A DNA stretch of 64,000 nt. Source: Actinomyces massiliensis 4401292 (GTDB taxonomy: Bacteria; Actinomycetota; Actinomycetes; Actinomycetales; Actinomycetaceae). Made by a program: the position numbers and the translations under genes. The notes under the pieces were generated by a model. That model was not told where the DNA came from. It worked only from the letters and a program-made list of their open reading frames with translations, and made no database searches. The DNA is taken from assembly GCF_000269805.1 (NCBI RefSeq), contig NZ_JH711483.1, forward strand, positions 165,261-229,260. Direction: 5' to 3'. Below are positions 18,217-26,938 of the stretch, piece after piece (position 1 is the stretch's first letter; each line of letters begins with the position of its first letter).

Positions 18217-18222
18217 TAAACT
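18217..18222 (+). promoter_or_regulatory. Candidate -10 box of a leaderless promoter
   Basis: TAAACT lies eight bases before ATG 18230, and no Shine-Dalgarno sequence is present in the gap (CGCCTTC). Initiation would fall at or next to the start codon, a common leaderless arrangement in actinobacteria. No convincing -35 was found. Confidence 0.4.
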
Positions 18223-18229
18223 CGCCTTC

Positions 18230-19036
18230 ATGAGCGAGAAGTCCGCCTCCGAGGTTCCCCTCCCGTACGCCGACCGCCCCATCGCCACCGCACCCGGTCA
18301 CTGGGTCCTCGCCCGCGCGGGCAAACGCGTCCTGCGCCCCGGGGGCGCCGCCCTGACCGCCGACATGCTCGCCCACGCCCGGCTTGCGGGAGCCGACGTC
18401 GTCGAGCTCGCCCCCGGACTGGGGCGCACCGCCGCCGAGATCGTCGCCGCCGCCCCCGCCTCCTACACGGCGATCGATCGCGACCCGCAGGCGGCGGCCC
18501 GGGTCTCCGCCGTCGTCGGGGACCGCGGCAGCGTCCGTCAGGGGGAGGCCGCCGATACCGGTCTGCCGGACGACAGCGCGGACGTCGTCGTAGGCGAGGC
18601 CATGCTCACCATGCAGGGGGACAAGGCCAAGGCGGCCATCGTCGGTGAGGCCGCTCGCGTCCTGCGATCCGGGGGTCGCTATGCGATTCACGAGCTCGGC
18701 GTCGCCCCCGACGACATCGACGAGGAGTACTACACGCAGCTGCGCCGGGACCTGGCCCGGTCCATCCACGTCAATGCCCGCCCCATGACCGCTGCCGCCT
18801 GGCGCAAGCTCATGGAGGATGCCGGACTGGAGGTCGATTGGGTGGGCACCGCTCCTATGGCGCTGCTCAAGATGGGCCGTAACCTGCGTGATGAGGGTCT
18901 TGGCGGCTCGCTGAGGATCATGCGCAACGTGATGGGGGACAAGGAGCTGCGGGCCCGGATCCTGCAGATGCGTTCAGTGTTCACCCGCTACGAGAAGGAC
19001 ATGGTGGGCATCGCCGTCGTCGCTCACAAGCCCTGA
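18230..19036 (+). CDS. Class I SAM-dependent methyltransferase, substrate unknown
   Basis: 268 aa with a Rossmann methyltransferase core: motif I VVELAPGLGRTAAEI, acidic motif II AIDRDPQ, and a motif IV region around LPDDSADVVVGEAMLTM. Motif I departs from the usual E/DxGxGxG (APGLGRTA), seen in some actinobacterial UbiE-like proteins of unknown function. C-terminal features (GLEVDWVGTAPMALLKMGR) give no substrate clue. It is a standalone gene, probably leaderless, convergent with dapD across a two-plus-two repeat array. Confidence 0.85.
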   Translation: MSEKSASEVPLPYADRPIATAPGHWVLARAGKRVLRPGGAALTADMLAHARLAGADVVELAPGLGRTAAEIVAAAPASYTAIDRDPQAAARVSAVVGDRGSVRQGEAADTGLPDDSADVVVGEAMLTMQGDKAKAAIVGEAARVLRSGGRYAIHELGVAPDDIDEEYYTQLRRDLARSIHVNARPMTAAAWRKLMEDAGLEVDWVGTAPMALLKMGRNLRDEGLGGSLRIMRNVMGDKELRARILQMRSVFTRYEKDMVGIAVVAHKP

Positions 19037-19056
19037 TCGCTTCCCTTTCTTTTCGC

Positions 19057-19127
19057 CGAGATCGGTCGAGTTCCGCGTCGAGATCGGTCCGGGCGACCGA
19101 TCTCGAACCGGAAACGGACCGATCTCG
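19057..19127. repeat. 22-bp repeats as inverted pair (two forward, two reverse) at a convergent junction
   Basis: Forward units start at 19057 and 19079; reverse units (GACCGATCTCG) start at 19095 and 19117. The inverted set can fold into a hairpin (CGAGATCGGTC with GACCGATCTCG). It sits exactly between the methyltransferase stop (19036) and the dapD stop (19147), where a bidirectional terminator would be expected. Confidence 0.85.
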
Positions 19128-19146
19128 ACGAAGGAGGGGAGGCGCG

Positions 19147-20130
19147 CTACTGGTTGGTGTGTAGGAGGCTGTTGAGCTCGATGCCCTTGCCTCCGCGCGC
19201 CAGCGCCTCCACGGCGCCGGACTGCGAGTTGCGGCGGAAGAGCACATTCGAGGCGCCCGCCAGCTCACGGGCCGACACCACGCGCGGCTCCTTGAACAGG
19301 CCATGCGGACCCGGCACCACGCCGCCCGAGGGCAGCACGGAGACCTTGGTTCCGGCCGTCAGATACAGCCCCGCCTCGACGACGCAGTCGTCGCCCAGCG
19401 GAATGCCCAGTCCCGAGTTGGCACCCAGCAGGCAGCGCTCGCCCAGCGCCACGCGCTGGAGGCCGCCGCCCGAGAGCATCCCCATTGTCGAGGCGCCGCC
19501 GCCGACGTCGGAGCCGTCCCCGATGATGACGCCCTGGGACACCCGGCCCTCCACCATGGAGCGGCCCAGCGTGCCGGCGTTGTAATTGACGAAGCCGGAG
19601 TGCATGACCGTCGTCCCCTCCGACAGGTAGGCGCCCAGGCGGACATTGGCCGCATTGCCGATGCGCACGCCCGAGGGCAGCACGTAGTCGGTCATGCGCG
19701 GGAACTTGTCGACCGAGTCCACCTGCACCGCGTGGCCGAGCTTGGCGCGCAGGCGGGTGCGCGTGACCTCGAAGTCCTCGGCGGCGCAGGGTCCGACGGA
19801 GGTCCACACGACATTGGGCAGGCGGGAGAAGACCCCGTCCAGGTTGACCGTATTGGGCAGGGCCAGACGATGGGACAGGATGTGGAGGCGCAGGTAGGCG
19901 CCCGCCACCGTCTTCGGGGCGTCGTCCAGGTCGGCCCAGCTGCGCACGACGGTGGTGTGAACTCCACGTGCGGCGTCCTTGCTCTCCATGGCCGACAGAG
20001 TGGTGAGCAGGTCGGCGTCGCCGTCGGCGGGCTCATCGCCCAGGATCGGCCTCGGGTACCAGACGTCGAGGGTGTTGCCGTCGTCGGTCACGGTCGCCAG
20101 GCCGAGACCCCATGCTCTGCGAGTCGTCAT
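19147..20130 (-). CDS. dapD: Tetrahydrodipicolinate N-succinyltransferase (actinobacterial DapD)
   Basis: Transfers succinyl from succinyl-CoA to tetrahydrodipicolinate, the committed step of the succinylase branch (327 aa). The left-handed beta-helix shows as hexapeptide-like turns: [54 protein letters not shown]. The C-terminal [18 protein letters not shown] and the N-terminal [11 protein letters not shown] are typical of the actinobacterial subgroup. The start is ATG at 20130; longer upstream reading has no support. Together with dapC it shows this organism uses the succinylase pathway. Confidence 0.95.
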   Translation of the reverse strand: MTTRRAWGLGLATVTDDGNTLDVWYPRPILGDEPADGDADLLTTLSAMESKDAARGVHTTVVRSWADLDDAPKTVAGAYLRLHILSHRLALPNTVNLDGVFSRLPNVVWTSVGPCAAEDFEVTRTRLRAKLGHAVQVDSVDKFPRMTDYVLPSGVRIGNAANVRLGAYLSEGTTVMHSGFVNYNAGTLGRSMVEGRVSQGVIIGDGSDVGGGASTMGMLSGGGLQRVALGERCLLGANSGLGIPLGDDCVVEAGLYLTAGTKVSVLPSGGVVPGPHGLFKEPRVVSARELAGASNVLFRRNSQSGAVEALARGGKGIELNSLLHTNQ

Positions 20131-20211
20131 GGTGCCCAACCATACGGGACGAGGTCTCGGTGCGCCCCGGAGCGACCGGCATCCGGGCGGGTCCGGCGCA
20201 AAGCGGCAAGG

Positions 20212-20338
20212 GCTTGTCCACGGCGGCGGCCTAGAATCGTCGAGGGTGGCGAAGGTCGGGAAAGATCCGCATGATTCCAAGGCTGTCAGGCCTGCACCGG
20301 AGGAATCCGGGGGCTCTAAGCCGCCGCCGTGGACAAGC
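20212..20338. repeat. GGAATCATG inverted-repeat element, family C
   Basis: 24-bp arms 20212-20235 (GCTTGTCCACGGCGGCGGCC...) and 20315-20338 are inverted repeats with one mismatch. The core CCGCATGATTCCAA lies midway (20267-20280): 57 bases from the left end and 60 from the right. The right arm overlaps the last codons (LSTAAA) of the MFS gene. On the minus strand the core reads TTGGAATCATGCGGATCT, matching family B. Confidence 0.8.
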
Positions 20339-21677
20339 GGGCAGCGGGCACTGCGGCTGCGAGGAATACCGCCGCCGCGGTGCCGACGGCGAGGTGGAAT
20401 CCGGTGAGGAACGCGCCGCCGGTGATCATCGCTCCCAGAACAGCCACGCCGATGACGCTTCCGGTCTGCCGAGCCGCGTTGATGACGCCACCGGCCAGTC
20501 CGGTGTATGCGGGCGGTGCCGAGGCCACCGCTGCGGACGTCGCCGCCGGCATGGCGAAGGCCATGCCGAAGCCGCCGGCAAAGGTTAGGAGCGCAATCAG
20601 TGGATACGGCGTGCTATCCGTGACCACAACAAGACTTCCGAATCCCGCTGCGCCTGTGAGAAGGCCGATCAGCATCGTGGCGGGTGCCCCGATGCGCGCC
20701 GTGCTGAGTCCTCCGAGGGGAGAGGCGATGATCGCGCTGCAGGCCTGCGGGGCGAGCGCGAGGCCCGCGAGCCAGGGGGCGTAACCCATATAGCTTTGGA
20801 AGAACAACGAGAGGACGAAGAGCTGGCCGAAGAAGCTGATGTTCAGCGCCATGCCGACGAGCACAGAGACCGTGAACCGGGCATTCTTGAACAGTGATGG
20901 GGGAAGCATCGGATCGTCAGCATGATGCTCGACGAGGGCGAATCCCCCGAGTGCGATCGTCCCGCAGCAGATCGCCGTGATCGACGTGCCGCTCCAACCG
21001 CTCTCTCCGCCGCTGATGACTCCGTAGGTGATCGAGGCCAGGCCCACGACGGACAGGACCTGCCCCGGTGGATCGAACCGGCGCTCATGCTGCGCGGCTC
21101 GTGCGACCGGCGCGCCCACTGCGGGCGACGAACGAGCGATAAGCCGGAAGGCGACCACGAGGAAAGGAACAGCCGCCCAGAACACGGCCCGCCAACCGAT
21201 CCAGGAGACCAGCGCTCCTCCGAGCACCGGCCCCACCGCGGCTGCGATCCCTCCCGCTCCTCCCCACAGGCCGATCGCCCGCGCTCGGGCACTCGGGTCC
21301 TCGTAGATCGCCGAGAGCAGCGCCAGTGAGCCGGGCACGATGGCGGCCGCGCCCGCCCCCTGAGCCGCTCGTGCGGCGATCAGCGGTCCACTGGCGGGTG
21401 CGAGTGCGCACGCGGCTGAGAACCCGCCGAATACGAGGAGGCCGAACCTGTAGACGGTCCGGGCGCCCAGTCGATCGCAGGCCGCTCCCGACGTCAGTAG
21501 AAAAACCGCGAACATGAGCGTGTAACTGTCGACAACCCATTGCAGGGAGGCGGTCGGGGCATTCAATTCCGCACCGATATCACCCAGCGCCACATTGACG
21601 ATGGTGGCGTCCAGCATAACGATGAAGAATCCGAGAAGGACGGCGATGAGCGCTTCGCGCTGACGCAATGCAATCAA
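20316..21677 (-). CDS. MFS drug exporter, DHA2/EmrB-QacA-like
   Basis: 453-aa multi-spanning transporter, probably drug or toxic-compound:H+ antiport. N-terminal [18 protein letters not shown] and [19 protein letters not shown] are the DHA2 helix 1-2 signature; DRLGARTVY matches motif A and [16 protein letters not shown] motif C. About 12-14 helices are visible. The 3' end lies inside an inverted-repeat element. An ArsR-type regulator is transcribed divergently 443 bp away, with an inverted repeat between them, suggesting regulated expression. Confidence 0.9.
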   Translation of the reverse strand: MIALRQREALIAVLLGFFIVMLDATIVNVALGDIGAELNAPTASLQWVVDSYTLMFAVFLLTSGAACDRLGARTVYRFGLLVFGGFSAACALAPASGPLIAARAAQGAGAAAIVPGSLALLSAIYEDPSARARAIGLWGGAGGIAAAVGPVLGGALVSWIGWRAVFWAAVPFLVVAFRLIARSSPAVGAPVARAAQHERRFDPPGQVLSVVGLASITYGVISGGESGWSGTSITAICCGTIALGGFALVEHHADDPMLPPSLFKNARFTVSVLVGMALNISFFGQLFVLSLFFQSYMGYAPWLAGLALAPQACSAIIASPLGGLSTARIGAPATMLIGLLTGAAGFGSLVVVTDSTPYPLIALLTFAGGFGMAFAMPAATSAAVASAPPAYTGLAGGVINAARQTGSVIGVAVLGAMITGGAFLTGFHLAVGTAAAVFLAAAVPAARLSTAAA

Positions 21678-21756
21678 TTGTTATTCCACCTTCCGCGGAG
21701 TGCCGGTCCGGAGCCTGTTGAGAAGATCCTGCCGGAAGGCAAGATAATGCCGGTCT

Positions 21757-21776
21757 TGTTCGGCACCGGCCGAACA
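21757..21776. promoter_or_regulatory. Inverted repeat, candidate operator of the ArsR-type regulator
   Basis: TGTTCGGC-ACCG-GCCGAACA: perfect 8-bp arms with a 4-bp spacer, 80 bp upstream of the MFS start and in the divergent region shared with the regulator gene. Size and symmetry suit a winged-helix dimer. Binding is inference. Confidence 0.5.
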
Positions 21777-21948
21777 GTCGGGAATCTAAGTTGTTGATTC
21801 CAACGGGTGTCGGGCGGGCATGCGGCTTCCTTTCGTCGAGTCGGACGTGAACCGATCTCGAGGAAATCTCGGCGAAGGGGGCGGCGGTGCTGCGTGCTGG
21901 CCGGGTGCGCGAGTGGAGCGCGCTGGAGCGTGAACGTACTTTTCCAGC

Positions 21949-22015
21949 GTTAACGTACCTTTCTCGCATCCTTCTGGGGGCAGAGGTCAGAAGGATGCGA
22001 GAAAGGTACGTTAAC
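21949..22015. repeat. Long-stem hairpin element, copy 2 (perfect 28-bp arms, 11-nt loop)
   Basis: Left arm 21949-21976 begins GTTAACGTACCTTTCTCGC; the right arm 21988-22015 is its exact complement; loop 21977-21987. Relative to copy 1, three positions differ (G to T, T to C, T to G on the left arm), each compensated on the right. A half-motif TGAACGTACTTTTCC precedes it (21931-21945). Confidence 0.9.
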
Positions 22016-22120
22016 TCGGCGAACCTCCGTTGACGTTGAGCGCGTCGCCCACACGCCGCACGCCCGCTGCCCCGGAATCAGTCATCAACCAGTCACCAAC
22101 CAGTCATCTAGGATCGGAAC

Positions 22121-22834
22121 ATGCTCTCCCGCACTTTTCCGGAAGCGGTCCCGGATATTTCTGCGATTGCGACTGTGCTGGCGGATCGCTCGCGGGCGGC
22201 CATGTGCGCTGCGCTCATGGACGGCCGCGCGTGGACCGTCGGCGAGCTCGGCGCGTACGCCGGGCTGGCACGATCGACTGCCACTGAGCACGTCGGCGTC
22301 CTGGTCGGTCGCGGTATCGCCGTCGATACACGGCAAGGGCGTCACCGGTACATCAGCCTCGCCGGTGACGACATCGCCCGAGTGATTGAAGCGCTCGGCG
22401 TCGTCACCGAGGACACCCTGCCCACCCCGCCGAGCCTCAACGCCTGGACGGCCAACAAGCAACTGCGACAGGGCCGCACCTGCTACAAGCACCTGGCCGG
22501 TCGCCTCGGCGTCGGACTCACCGCCCGGTTCAGGGCCCGCGGCCTCGTCGACCGGAACTGGCGGCTGACGCGGAACGGAGAAGAGCTCCTGACCACCTGG
22601 GGCGTCCTGCCGGGAGAGAGCAGTACGGAGAATCTCGTCACGCCGTGCATGGACTCCACCGAGCGCCGCTTCCACCTCGCCGGGCCTCTGGGCACGGCGA
22701 TCTGCCGGATCTTCTTCTCCCGCGGGTGGCTCGAACGCCTCGGAGCCACCCGCGCGGTGCGTCTGACCCCGGCGGGTGGCGCGATCCTCCGCGATGCCGG
22801 CCTCGACCCCGGGGAGTACGGGTCCGCTCTCTGA
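22121..22834 (+). CDS. ArsR-family winged-helix transcriptional regulator
   Basis: 237 aa. The N-terminal winged helix-turn-helix has ALADRSRAAMCAALMDG-like helix 1 (here LADRSRAAM), WTVGELGAYAGLARSTATEHVGVLV and wing QGRHRYISLA. The C-terminal half contains RTCYKHLAGRLGVGL, seen in a group of ArsR-type proteins beside MFS exporters, and a Cys-containing CMDSTERRFHLAG. There is no ArsR metal-box CVCDL motif, so the ligand is unlikely to be a metal sensed that way. It is divergent from the MFS gene, its probable target. Confidence 0.85.
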   Translation: MLSRTFPEAVPDISAIATVLADRSRAAMCAALMDGRAWTVGELGAYAGLARSTATEHVGVLVGRGIAVDTRQGRHRYISLAGDDIARVIEALGVVTEDTLPTPPSLNAWTANKQLRQGRTCYKHLAGRLGVGLTARFRARGLVDRNWRLTRNGEELLTTWGVLPGESSTENLVTPCMDSTERRFHLAGPLGTAICRIFFSRGWLERLGATRAVRLTPAGGAILRDAGLDPGEYGSAL

Positions 22835-22946
22835 GCAGCCCGGCGGCGGACGCCCCGCCGCGCCGATCCTCGGTGCGTCTTCCGCGGCCGTACCGCCTTC
22901 CTGAACGGCCGCCCCCGCCACGCGGATCTTCGCCGTCGGACGGGCA

Positions 22947-22955
22947 TGCGAGAAT
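22947..22955 (+). promoter_or_regulatory. Candidate extended -10, leaderless promoter
   Basis: TGCGAGAAT ends six bases before ATG 22962; no Shine-Dalgarno follows. This suggests leaderless expression of the phosphatase gene. No clear -35. Confidence 0.35.
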
Positions 22956-22961
22956 CACACT

Positions 22962-23684
22962 ATGGCGCGTACGACGATCCACCTCATGAGGCACGGCGAG
23001 GTCCACAACCCCGAGGGCATCCTGTACGGACGCCTGCCCGGCTACCACCTCTCGGAGCTGGGCAGACAGATGGCGCTGCAGGTCGCCGACGTGCTGTCCG
23101 CCTCCGGCCACGACATCGCCGCGGTCGTCACCTCCCCGCTGGAGCGGGCCCGTGAGACCGGCGCGCCGACCGCCGCCGCCTTCGACCTCGCCCCGACGAC
23201 GGACGCCCGCCTCATCGAGGCCGGCAACCACTTCGAGGGCGTGTCCGTCAACCGCAACCGATGGGTCCTGGCCCACCCCGAGCACTGGCGCTACTACCTC
23301 AACCCCCTGCGGCCGAGCTGGGGCGAGCCCTACACCGAGCTCGTGGCCCGAATGAGCGCGGCCGTGCGCGACGCCATCGGACTGGTCGAGGGCCGCGAGG
23401 CACTGCTCGTCTCCCATCAGCTGCCCGTGTGGGCCACCCGCCTGTGGCTCGAGGGCCGCTCCCTGGCCCACGACCCCCGCCGTCGTCAGTGCTCGCTGGC
23501 CTCGCTGACTTCCCTGACCTTCGACTCGCGCACACTCGTGGGCCTGTCCTACTGGGAGCCGGCCAGCGACCTCCTGCGCCGTGCCGAGGACATGGTCCCG
23601 GGGACCTCCGCCGCGGCCGCGGCGATGGGGCGCGAGCCCGAGGCGGACGACGCCGCCGGCGCCTCGGCCGAGGCGCCGGCGTGA
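22962..23684 (+). CDS. Histidine phosphatase family protein (phosphoglycerate-mutase-like)
   Basis: 240-aa acid-phosphatase/mutase fold. The catalytic phosphohistidine motif is HLMRHGEV (RHG), with SPLERARETG as second Arg box and LVSHQLPVWA carrying the second catalytic His. GRLPGYHLSELGRQMA is typical of this subgroup. The Ala/Glu-rich C-terminal tail is variable. The substrate cannot be told from sequence. Its stop overlaps the GTG of the next gene by four bases (GTGA), so the two are translationally coupled. Confidence 0.9.
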   Translation: MARTTIHLMRHGEVHNPEGILYGRLPGYHLSELGRQMALQVADVLSASGHDIAAVVTSPLERARETGAPTAAAFDLAPTTDARLIEAGNHFEGVSVNRNRWVLAHPEHWRYYLNPLRPSWGEPYTELVARMSAAVRDAIGLVEGREALLVSHQLPVWATRLWLEGRSLAHDPRRRQCSLASLTSLTFDSRTLVGLSYWEPASDLLRRAEDMVPGTSAAAAAMGREPEADDAAGASAEAPA

Positions 23685-24502
23685 CCCTCCAGCCCGTGTC
23701 CCGACCGGGAGGGCCCGACGACGCCCCGCGTGCGCTCGCCTCCGCTGAGTCGACTGAGTCCGCCGAGTCCACTGAGTCCACCGGCCTGACCCTGTCGGGC
23801 GAACGCGCCCCGGCCAGGCCCGCCCCGCGGCGCCCGTGGACGGGGCAGGACTTCGTGTGGTGGAACACCGCCGCCGTTCTGACCGCTGTGCGCAACGGGC
23901 GCCGTCCCAATCCCGTCTCACCGGTCGTCGACCCCGTGCGCTGCGCCTTCGCCGCGGACGAGGTTATGCTCGCCACCTGCGACGCTGAGCTGCTCATGTG
24001 GCGCCGCGGGGACGCCACCTACAACCCGTCGCGCGGCTTCTTCCTCGCGGGCGGGCCCGTCGGGCTGGCCCTGACCGCCGCCTTCTTCGGCGGGCAGGCC
24101 TACGTGAACTCGCGGCGAAAGAAGGCCGCCGAGGCCGACGCCGTCGAGCGCTGGCGCCACCTCGCCGACGCCCGCCTGACCGTGTCCACCCACGGGATCT
24201 ACCTGGGCACGGGGGAGGGGATCATGCCCATCGCTCTGCACGACGTCCAGGAGATCCAGCTCACCGGTACCGGCGAGATCGTCATGGCGGCCGCCAACGC
24301 CAGCGGCTCGGCACGCTGGAAGCTGCGCGGTCAGTGGGCCGAGCTCGTGCTCGTGCTGTGGTCGACCCGGTACATGCCCGAGCATCCGCAGATCGTGGGG
24401 CGCACGTGGCTGCCCGGCGACTGGTTCATGCACGCGGCCGCCCACGGCTACGACGTCGATACCTCCGCCTGGCCGCGCTTCACCCCGCGCGCCCCGGGCT
24501 GA
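23681..24502 (+). CDS. Membrane-associated protein of unknown function, coupled to histidine phosphatase
   Basis: 273 aa starting at GTG 23681, which overlaps the upstream stop. The N-terminal 40 residues are Ser/Thr/Glu low-complexity (ESTESAESTEST). A single hydrophobic stretch, GFFLAGGPVGLALTAAFFGG, is followed by a region that looks like a bacterial PH-type domain: ARLTVSTHGIYLG, EIQLTGTGEIVMAA, then WAELVLVLWST. A shared ancestry with the genes at 26939 and 30670 is possible but weaker than between those two. Function unknown. Confidence 0.7.
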   Translation: MTLQPVSRPGGPDDAPRALASAESTESAESTESTGLTLSGERAPARPAPRRPWTGQDFVWWNTAAVLTAVRNGRRPNPVSPVVDPVRCAFAADEVMLATCDAELLMWRRGDATYNPSRGFFLAGGPVGLALTAAFFGGQAYVNSRRKKAAEADAVERWRHLADARLTVSTHGIYLGTGEGIMPIALHDVQEIQLTGTGEIVMAAANASGSARWKLRGQWAELVLVLWSTRYMPEHPQIVGRTWLPGDWFMHAAAHGYDVDTSAWPRFTPRAPG

Positions 24503-24640
24503 GAGCCGCGTCGCGCGCGGGGCTCATTGACGGCTCAGTGCCGGTTCGGTGCCGGTTCGGTGCCCGCTCGTGTTAGCCCAGAGTCAGCTCAGGGCCGGCT
24601 CGATACCCGGGACGCGGCGATGACGCACCCCGGCGCCGAA

Positions 24641-25033
24641 TCAGCCGTTGTCATCGGGGCCGGAGTCCTCGGGGGATTCCCCGCTGCTCTCGTCGTGGTG
24701 ATGGCGCTTGCGGCGGATGTCCTGCTCGAGCCCTCGCAGGAACTCCGGATCGTCGTCGGGAGCCACGGGGCGCGGTCGCTCCGCACGGTGGAAGGTCGTG
24801 CCCTCCTTCGAGGACCACACCGTCGGCTCGACCGCGCCGCCCCGCTCCTCGGCGGCCTTGACGCGGCTGACGATGATCCATGCGATCGGTCCGATGGGCG
24901 TGATCACGGCGATCAGGGCGACCCATAACAGTTTGGGCATACGGGCCGGCATCGACTCCTCCGGAGTGCGTGCGCAGTCGAGCAGGGAGTAGATCGTCAG
25001 GGCGAGGACGAGGACGAGGAGGGCAGCGAGCAT
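24641..25033 (-). CDS. Small membrane protein with PLD-nuclease N-terminal (PLDc_N-like) domain
   Basis: 130 aa. Two helices, LAALLVLVLALTIYSLLDCA and LLWVALIAVITPIGPIAWII, flank the short loop RTPEESMPARMPK; this is the PLDc_N pattern found in many small actinobacterial proteins, without a catalytic phospholipase domain. The C-terminus is charged (DDDPEFLRGLEQDIRRKRHHHD) and cytosolic. The gene is divergent from menE; in related genomes such proteins often sit inside menaquinone clusters. Function unknown. Confidence 0.85.
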   Translation of the reverse strand: MLAALLVLVLALTIYSLLDCARTPEESMPARMPKLLWVALIAVITPIGPIAWIIVSRVKAAEERGGAVEPTVWSSKEGTTFHRAERPRPVAPDDDPEFLRGLEQDIRRKRHHHDESSGESPEDSGPDDNG

Positions 25034-25103
25034 GGCGTCACCCTAGCGGTAGTCGGCCCTGATCTTGCACGGCCACAGGCGGCCCGTGTGCGACCCTGGA
25101 GTC

Positions 25104-26552
25104 GTGAGCGCACCGACTCCCTCCCCGCGCACTCCCCGCCTGGTCGTGGGCGGAAACGATGAGCCGCATGTCGCCCGTCTGCATCGCGCACTCGCCGAGA
25201 TCCTCGCCGATCCCCTCGCGCGGGCGACCTCGGCGGTCGGCGTCGAGGAGCGGGCAATGGGCAATGGCGGCCATCGCCCCCTGCTCGTGCCGATCAGTCC
25301 TCATGAAGATCCCGATGCCGTGCGCGCCGACCTGTCCCGGCGGCTCGACGGTGTTCCGGAGCACGCCGACGTCATCCTGCGCACCTCCGGCTCCACCACG
25401 GGCACAGCCAGCCTCGTCGCCATGAGCGCCGCCGCCCTGATCGCCTCGGCGCGCGCCACTCACGAACGGCTTGACGGCCCGGGAACCTGGGTGCTCGCCC
25501 TGCCGGCCCACCACGTCGCCGGCCTGCAGGTGCTAGTGCGTTCCATCGTGGCCGGGACCCGGCCCGTCATCGTCGACACCACCGGAGGCTTCGAGCCCGG
25601 CGCGCTGGCAGCCGCTCTCGAGCGGACGCTGAAAACCGGGGGACCCGTGTACGTCTCGCTCGTTCCCACTCAGCTCCTGCGCGTGCTGACCAACTCCGAT
25701 GCGGCCGCCTCTCTGGCGCTCGCTGATGCCGTGCTCGTCGGCGGTGCGGCCACCGACCCCGAGTTGCTCAGGCGCGCCCGGGCGGTGCGAATCCGCGTGG
25801 TGACGACCTATGGCATGAGTGAGACCGGGGGAGGGTGCGTCTACGACGGCGTACCGCTGGGAGGCGTGCGCGTGAGTGTCGAGAACCCCGACGAGACGGG
25901 CGCGGGCAGGATCGTGCTGGCCGGGCCCGTCCTGGCGGAGGGCTATGTCGAGGCGCGCGTTCCCGACGCCGGGGCGGGAAGGCCCGACGGCGTGGCCCGG
26001 GGCGGGGCGGAGCCGCGCGTCCCCGATGCTGCAGCGGCAGATGCTGCAGTGGCGCAGACCGTTCCTGGGGGCGCATCCGCCACCGGCGGCCCGCCCGGCG
26101 CTCCGCACGATGGTCTCTTCCGCCAGGCCATCGGGGCCGCCTTCTTCCGCGCCGACCCTCGCGAATTCGTCACCGCCGACCGCGGGCGGCTGGAGACCCT
26201 GCCCGACGGCTCCGCCCGGCTGACAGTGCTCGGACGCCTTGACGACCTCATCGTCACCGGCGGCATCAAGGTCGATCCGCGCGAGGTCGAACAGGTGCTG
26301 GTCGCGCTGCCCGGCGTCGCCCGGGCCTGTGTCGTCGGCGTCCCGGATGAGGTCTGGGGCAGTGCTGTCGTCGCCGCGGTCGTGCCCGAGGCGGGTGCGA
26401 GGCTCGACGGCGAGGAACTGCGCGGACTGGCCAGAGCGCATCTTGACGGCGCCCACGCCCCCAAGCGCGTCCTGGTCGTGCCCGACCTGCCCCTGCGTGG
26501 CCCGGGCAAGACCGATCGGCGTGCTGTGGCCGCGTTCTTCGAGTCGGTGTGA
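25104..26552 (+). CDS. menE: o-Succinylbenzoate-CoA ligase (MenE)
   Basis: AMP-forming ligase making o-succinylbenzoyl-CoA for menaquinone (482 aa). Motifs: P-loop LRTSGSTTGTA, ALPAHHVAGLQVLVRS (MenE-specific), TYGMSETGGGC, VLGRLDDLIVTGGIKVDPREVE and the C-terminal catalytic Lys in LRGPGKTDRRAV. An Ala/Gly-rich insert (around residues 298-338, GREGPD-like repeats and DAAAADAAVAQ) is unusual. Start is GTG 25104 in the context GGAGTC-GTG; a longer open frame begins at 25065 without better support. menA follows 1.5 kb later on the same strand. Confidence 0.92.
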   Translation: MSAPTPSPRTPRLVVGGNDEPHVARLHRALAEILADPLARATSAVGVEERAMGNGGHRPLLVPISPHEDPDAVRADLSRRLDGVPEHADVILRTSGSTTGTASLVAMSAAALIASARATHERLDGPGTWVLALPAHHVAGLQVLVRSIVAGTRPVIVDTTGGFEPGALAAALERTLKTGGPVYVSLVPTQLLRVLTNSDAAASLALADAVLVGGAATDPELLRRARAVRIRVVTTYGMSETGGGCVYDGVPLGGVRVSVENPDETGAGRIVLAGPVLAEGYVEARVPDAGAGRPDGVARGGAEPRVPDAAAADAAVAQTVPGGASATGGPPGAPHDGLFRQAIGAAFFRADPREFVTADRGRLETLPDGSARLTVLGRLDDLIVTGGIKVDPREVEQVLVALPGVARACVVGVPDEVWGSAVVAAVVPEAGARLDGEELRGLARAHLDGAHAPKRVLVVPDLPLRGPGKTDRRAVAAFFESV

Positions 26553-26938
26553 GGCGCTCTCGGTCTGCTCCTGGTGCTCTCGTGCTTACGACACTCGTTG
26601 AGTCCTGCCTGAATTCCTGCATCCCCGCTTCCTTCTGCAAGGAAGTAGCGGTGCAGGGCTTGTGGGATGCGACCAGACCTTACTTTCGGGGGCTTCCGGA
26701 GGCTGAGTCGAGGGCGTTGCACACTCGTGTGAGGCCATGCAAAGGCGGAACCGCGGAATCATGGGAAACGAAGTATCGATGGCAGGCGAAATATCCCTCC
26801 CATGTGCAACCCGCTCGCCGCTGTTGGAAGCGGCCGCTGAGCGCGCGCTCCTCGCGCGTGGGGCATGATCCCCATGGGGACGGACCCGTTAGTTCGCTTA
26901 ATGTAGTCGTGACCTCATCCAATTCCAGGAGATGCCCC
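26553..26938. other. 386-bp intergenic region after menE
   Basis: Contains the family A inverted-repeat element copy 2 (26716-26810) and a short repeat GCGCGCTCCTCGCGCG (about 26837). No gene. The last 60 bases should hold the promoter of the next gene; AGGAGATG directly precedes its start. Confidence 0.5.
26716..26810 (+). repeat. GGAATCATG inverted-repeat element, family A copy 2 (intact terminal repeats)
   Basis: Starts GTTGCACACTCGTG and ends CCCATGTGCAAC, giving perfect GTTGCACA/TGTGCAAC terminal inverted repeats. The core GGAACCGCGGAATCATGGG places GGAATCATG 39 bases from the left end, exactly as in copies 1 and 3. Confidence 0.8.

Larger units (their letters stand above)
21678..22120. 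other. Divergent intergenic region with candidate operator and hairpin element
   Basis: 443 bp between the MFS gene (minus) and the ArsR-type gene (plus). It contains a candidate operator (21757-21776), a degenerate reverse 22-bp repeat unit (about 21847-21870, ACCGATCTCG) and hairpin element copy 2. Three imperfect copies of CAACCAGTCA-like sequence (about 22083-22108) precede the regulator start. No gene is apparent. Confidence 0.55.
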
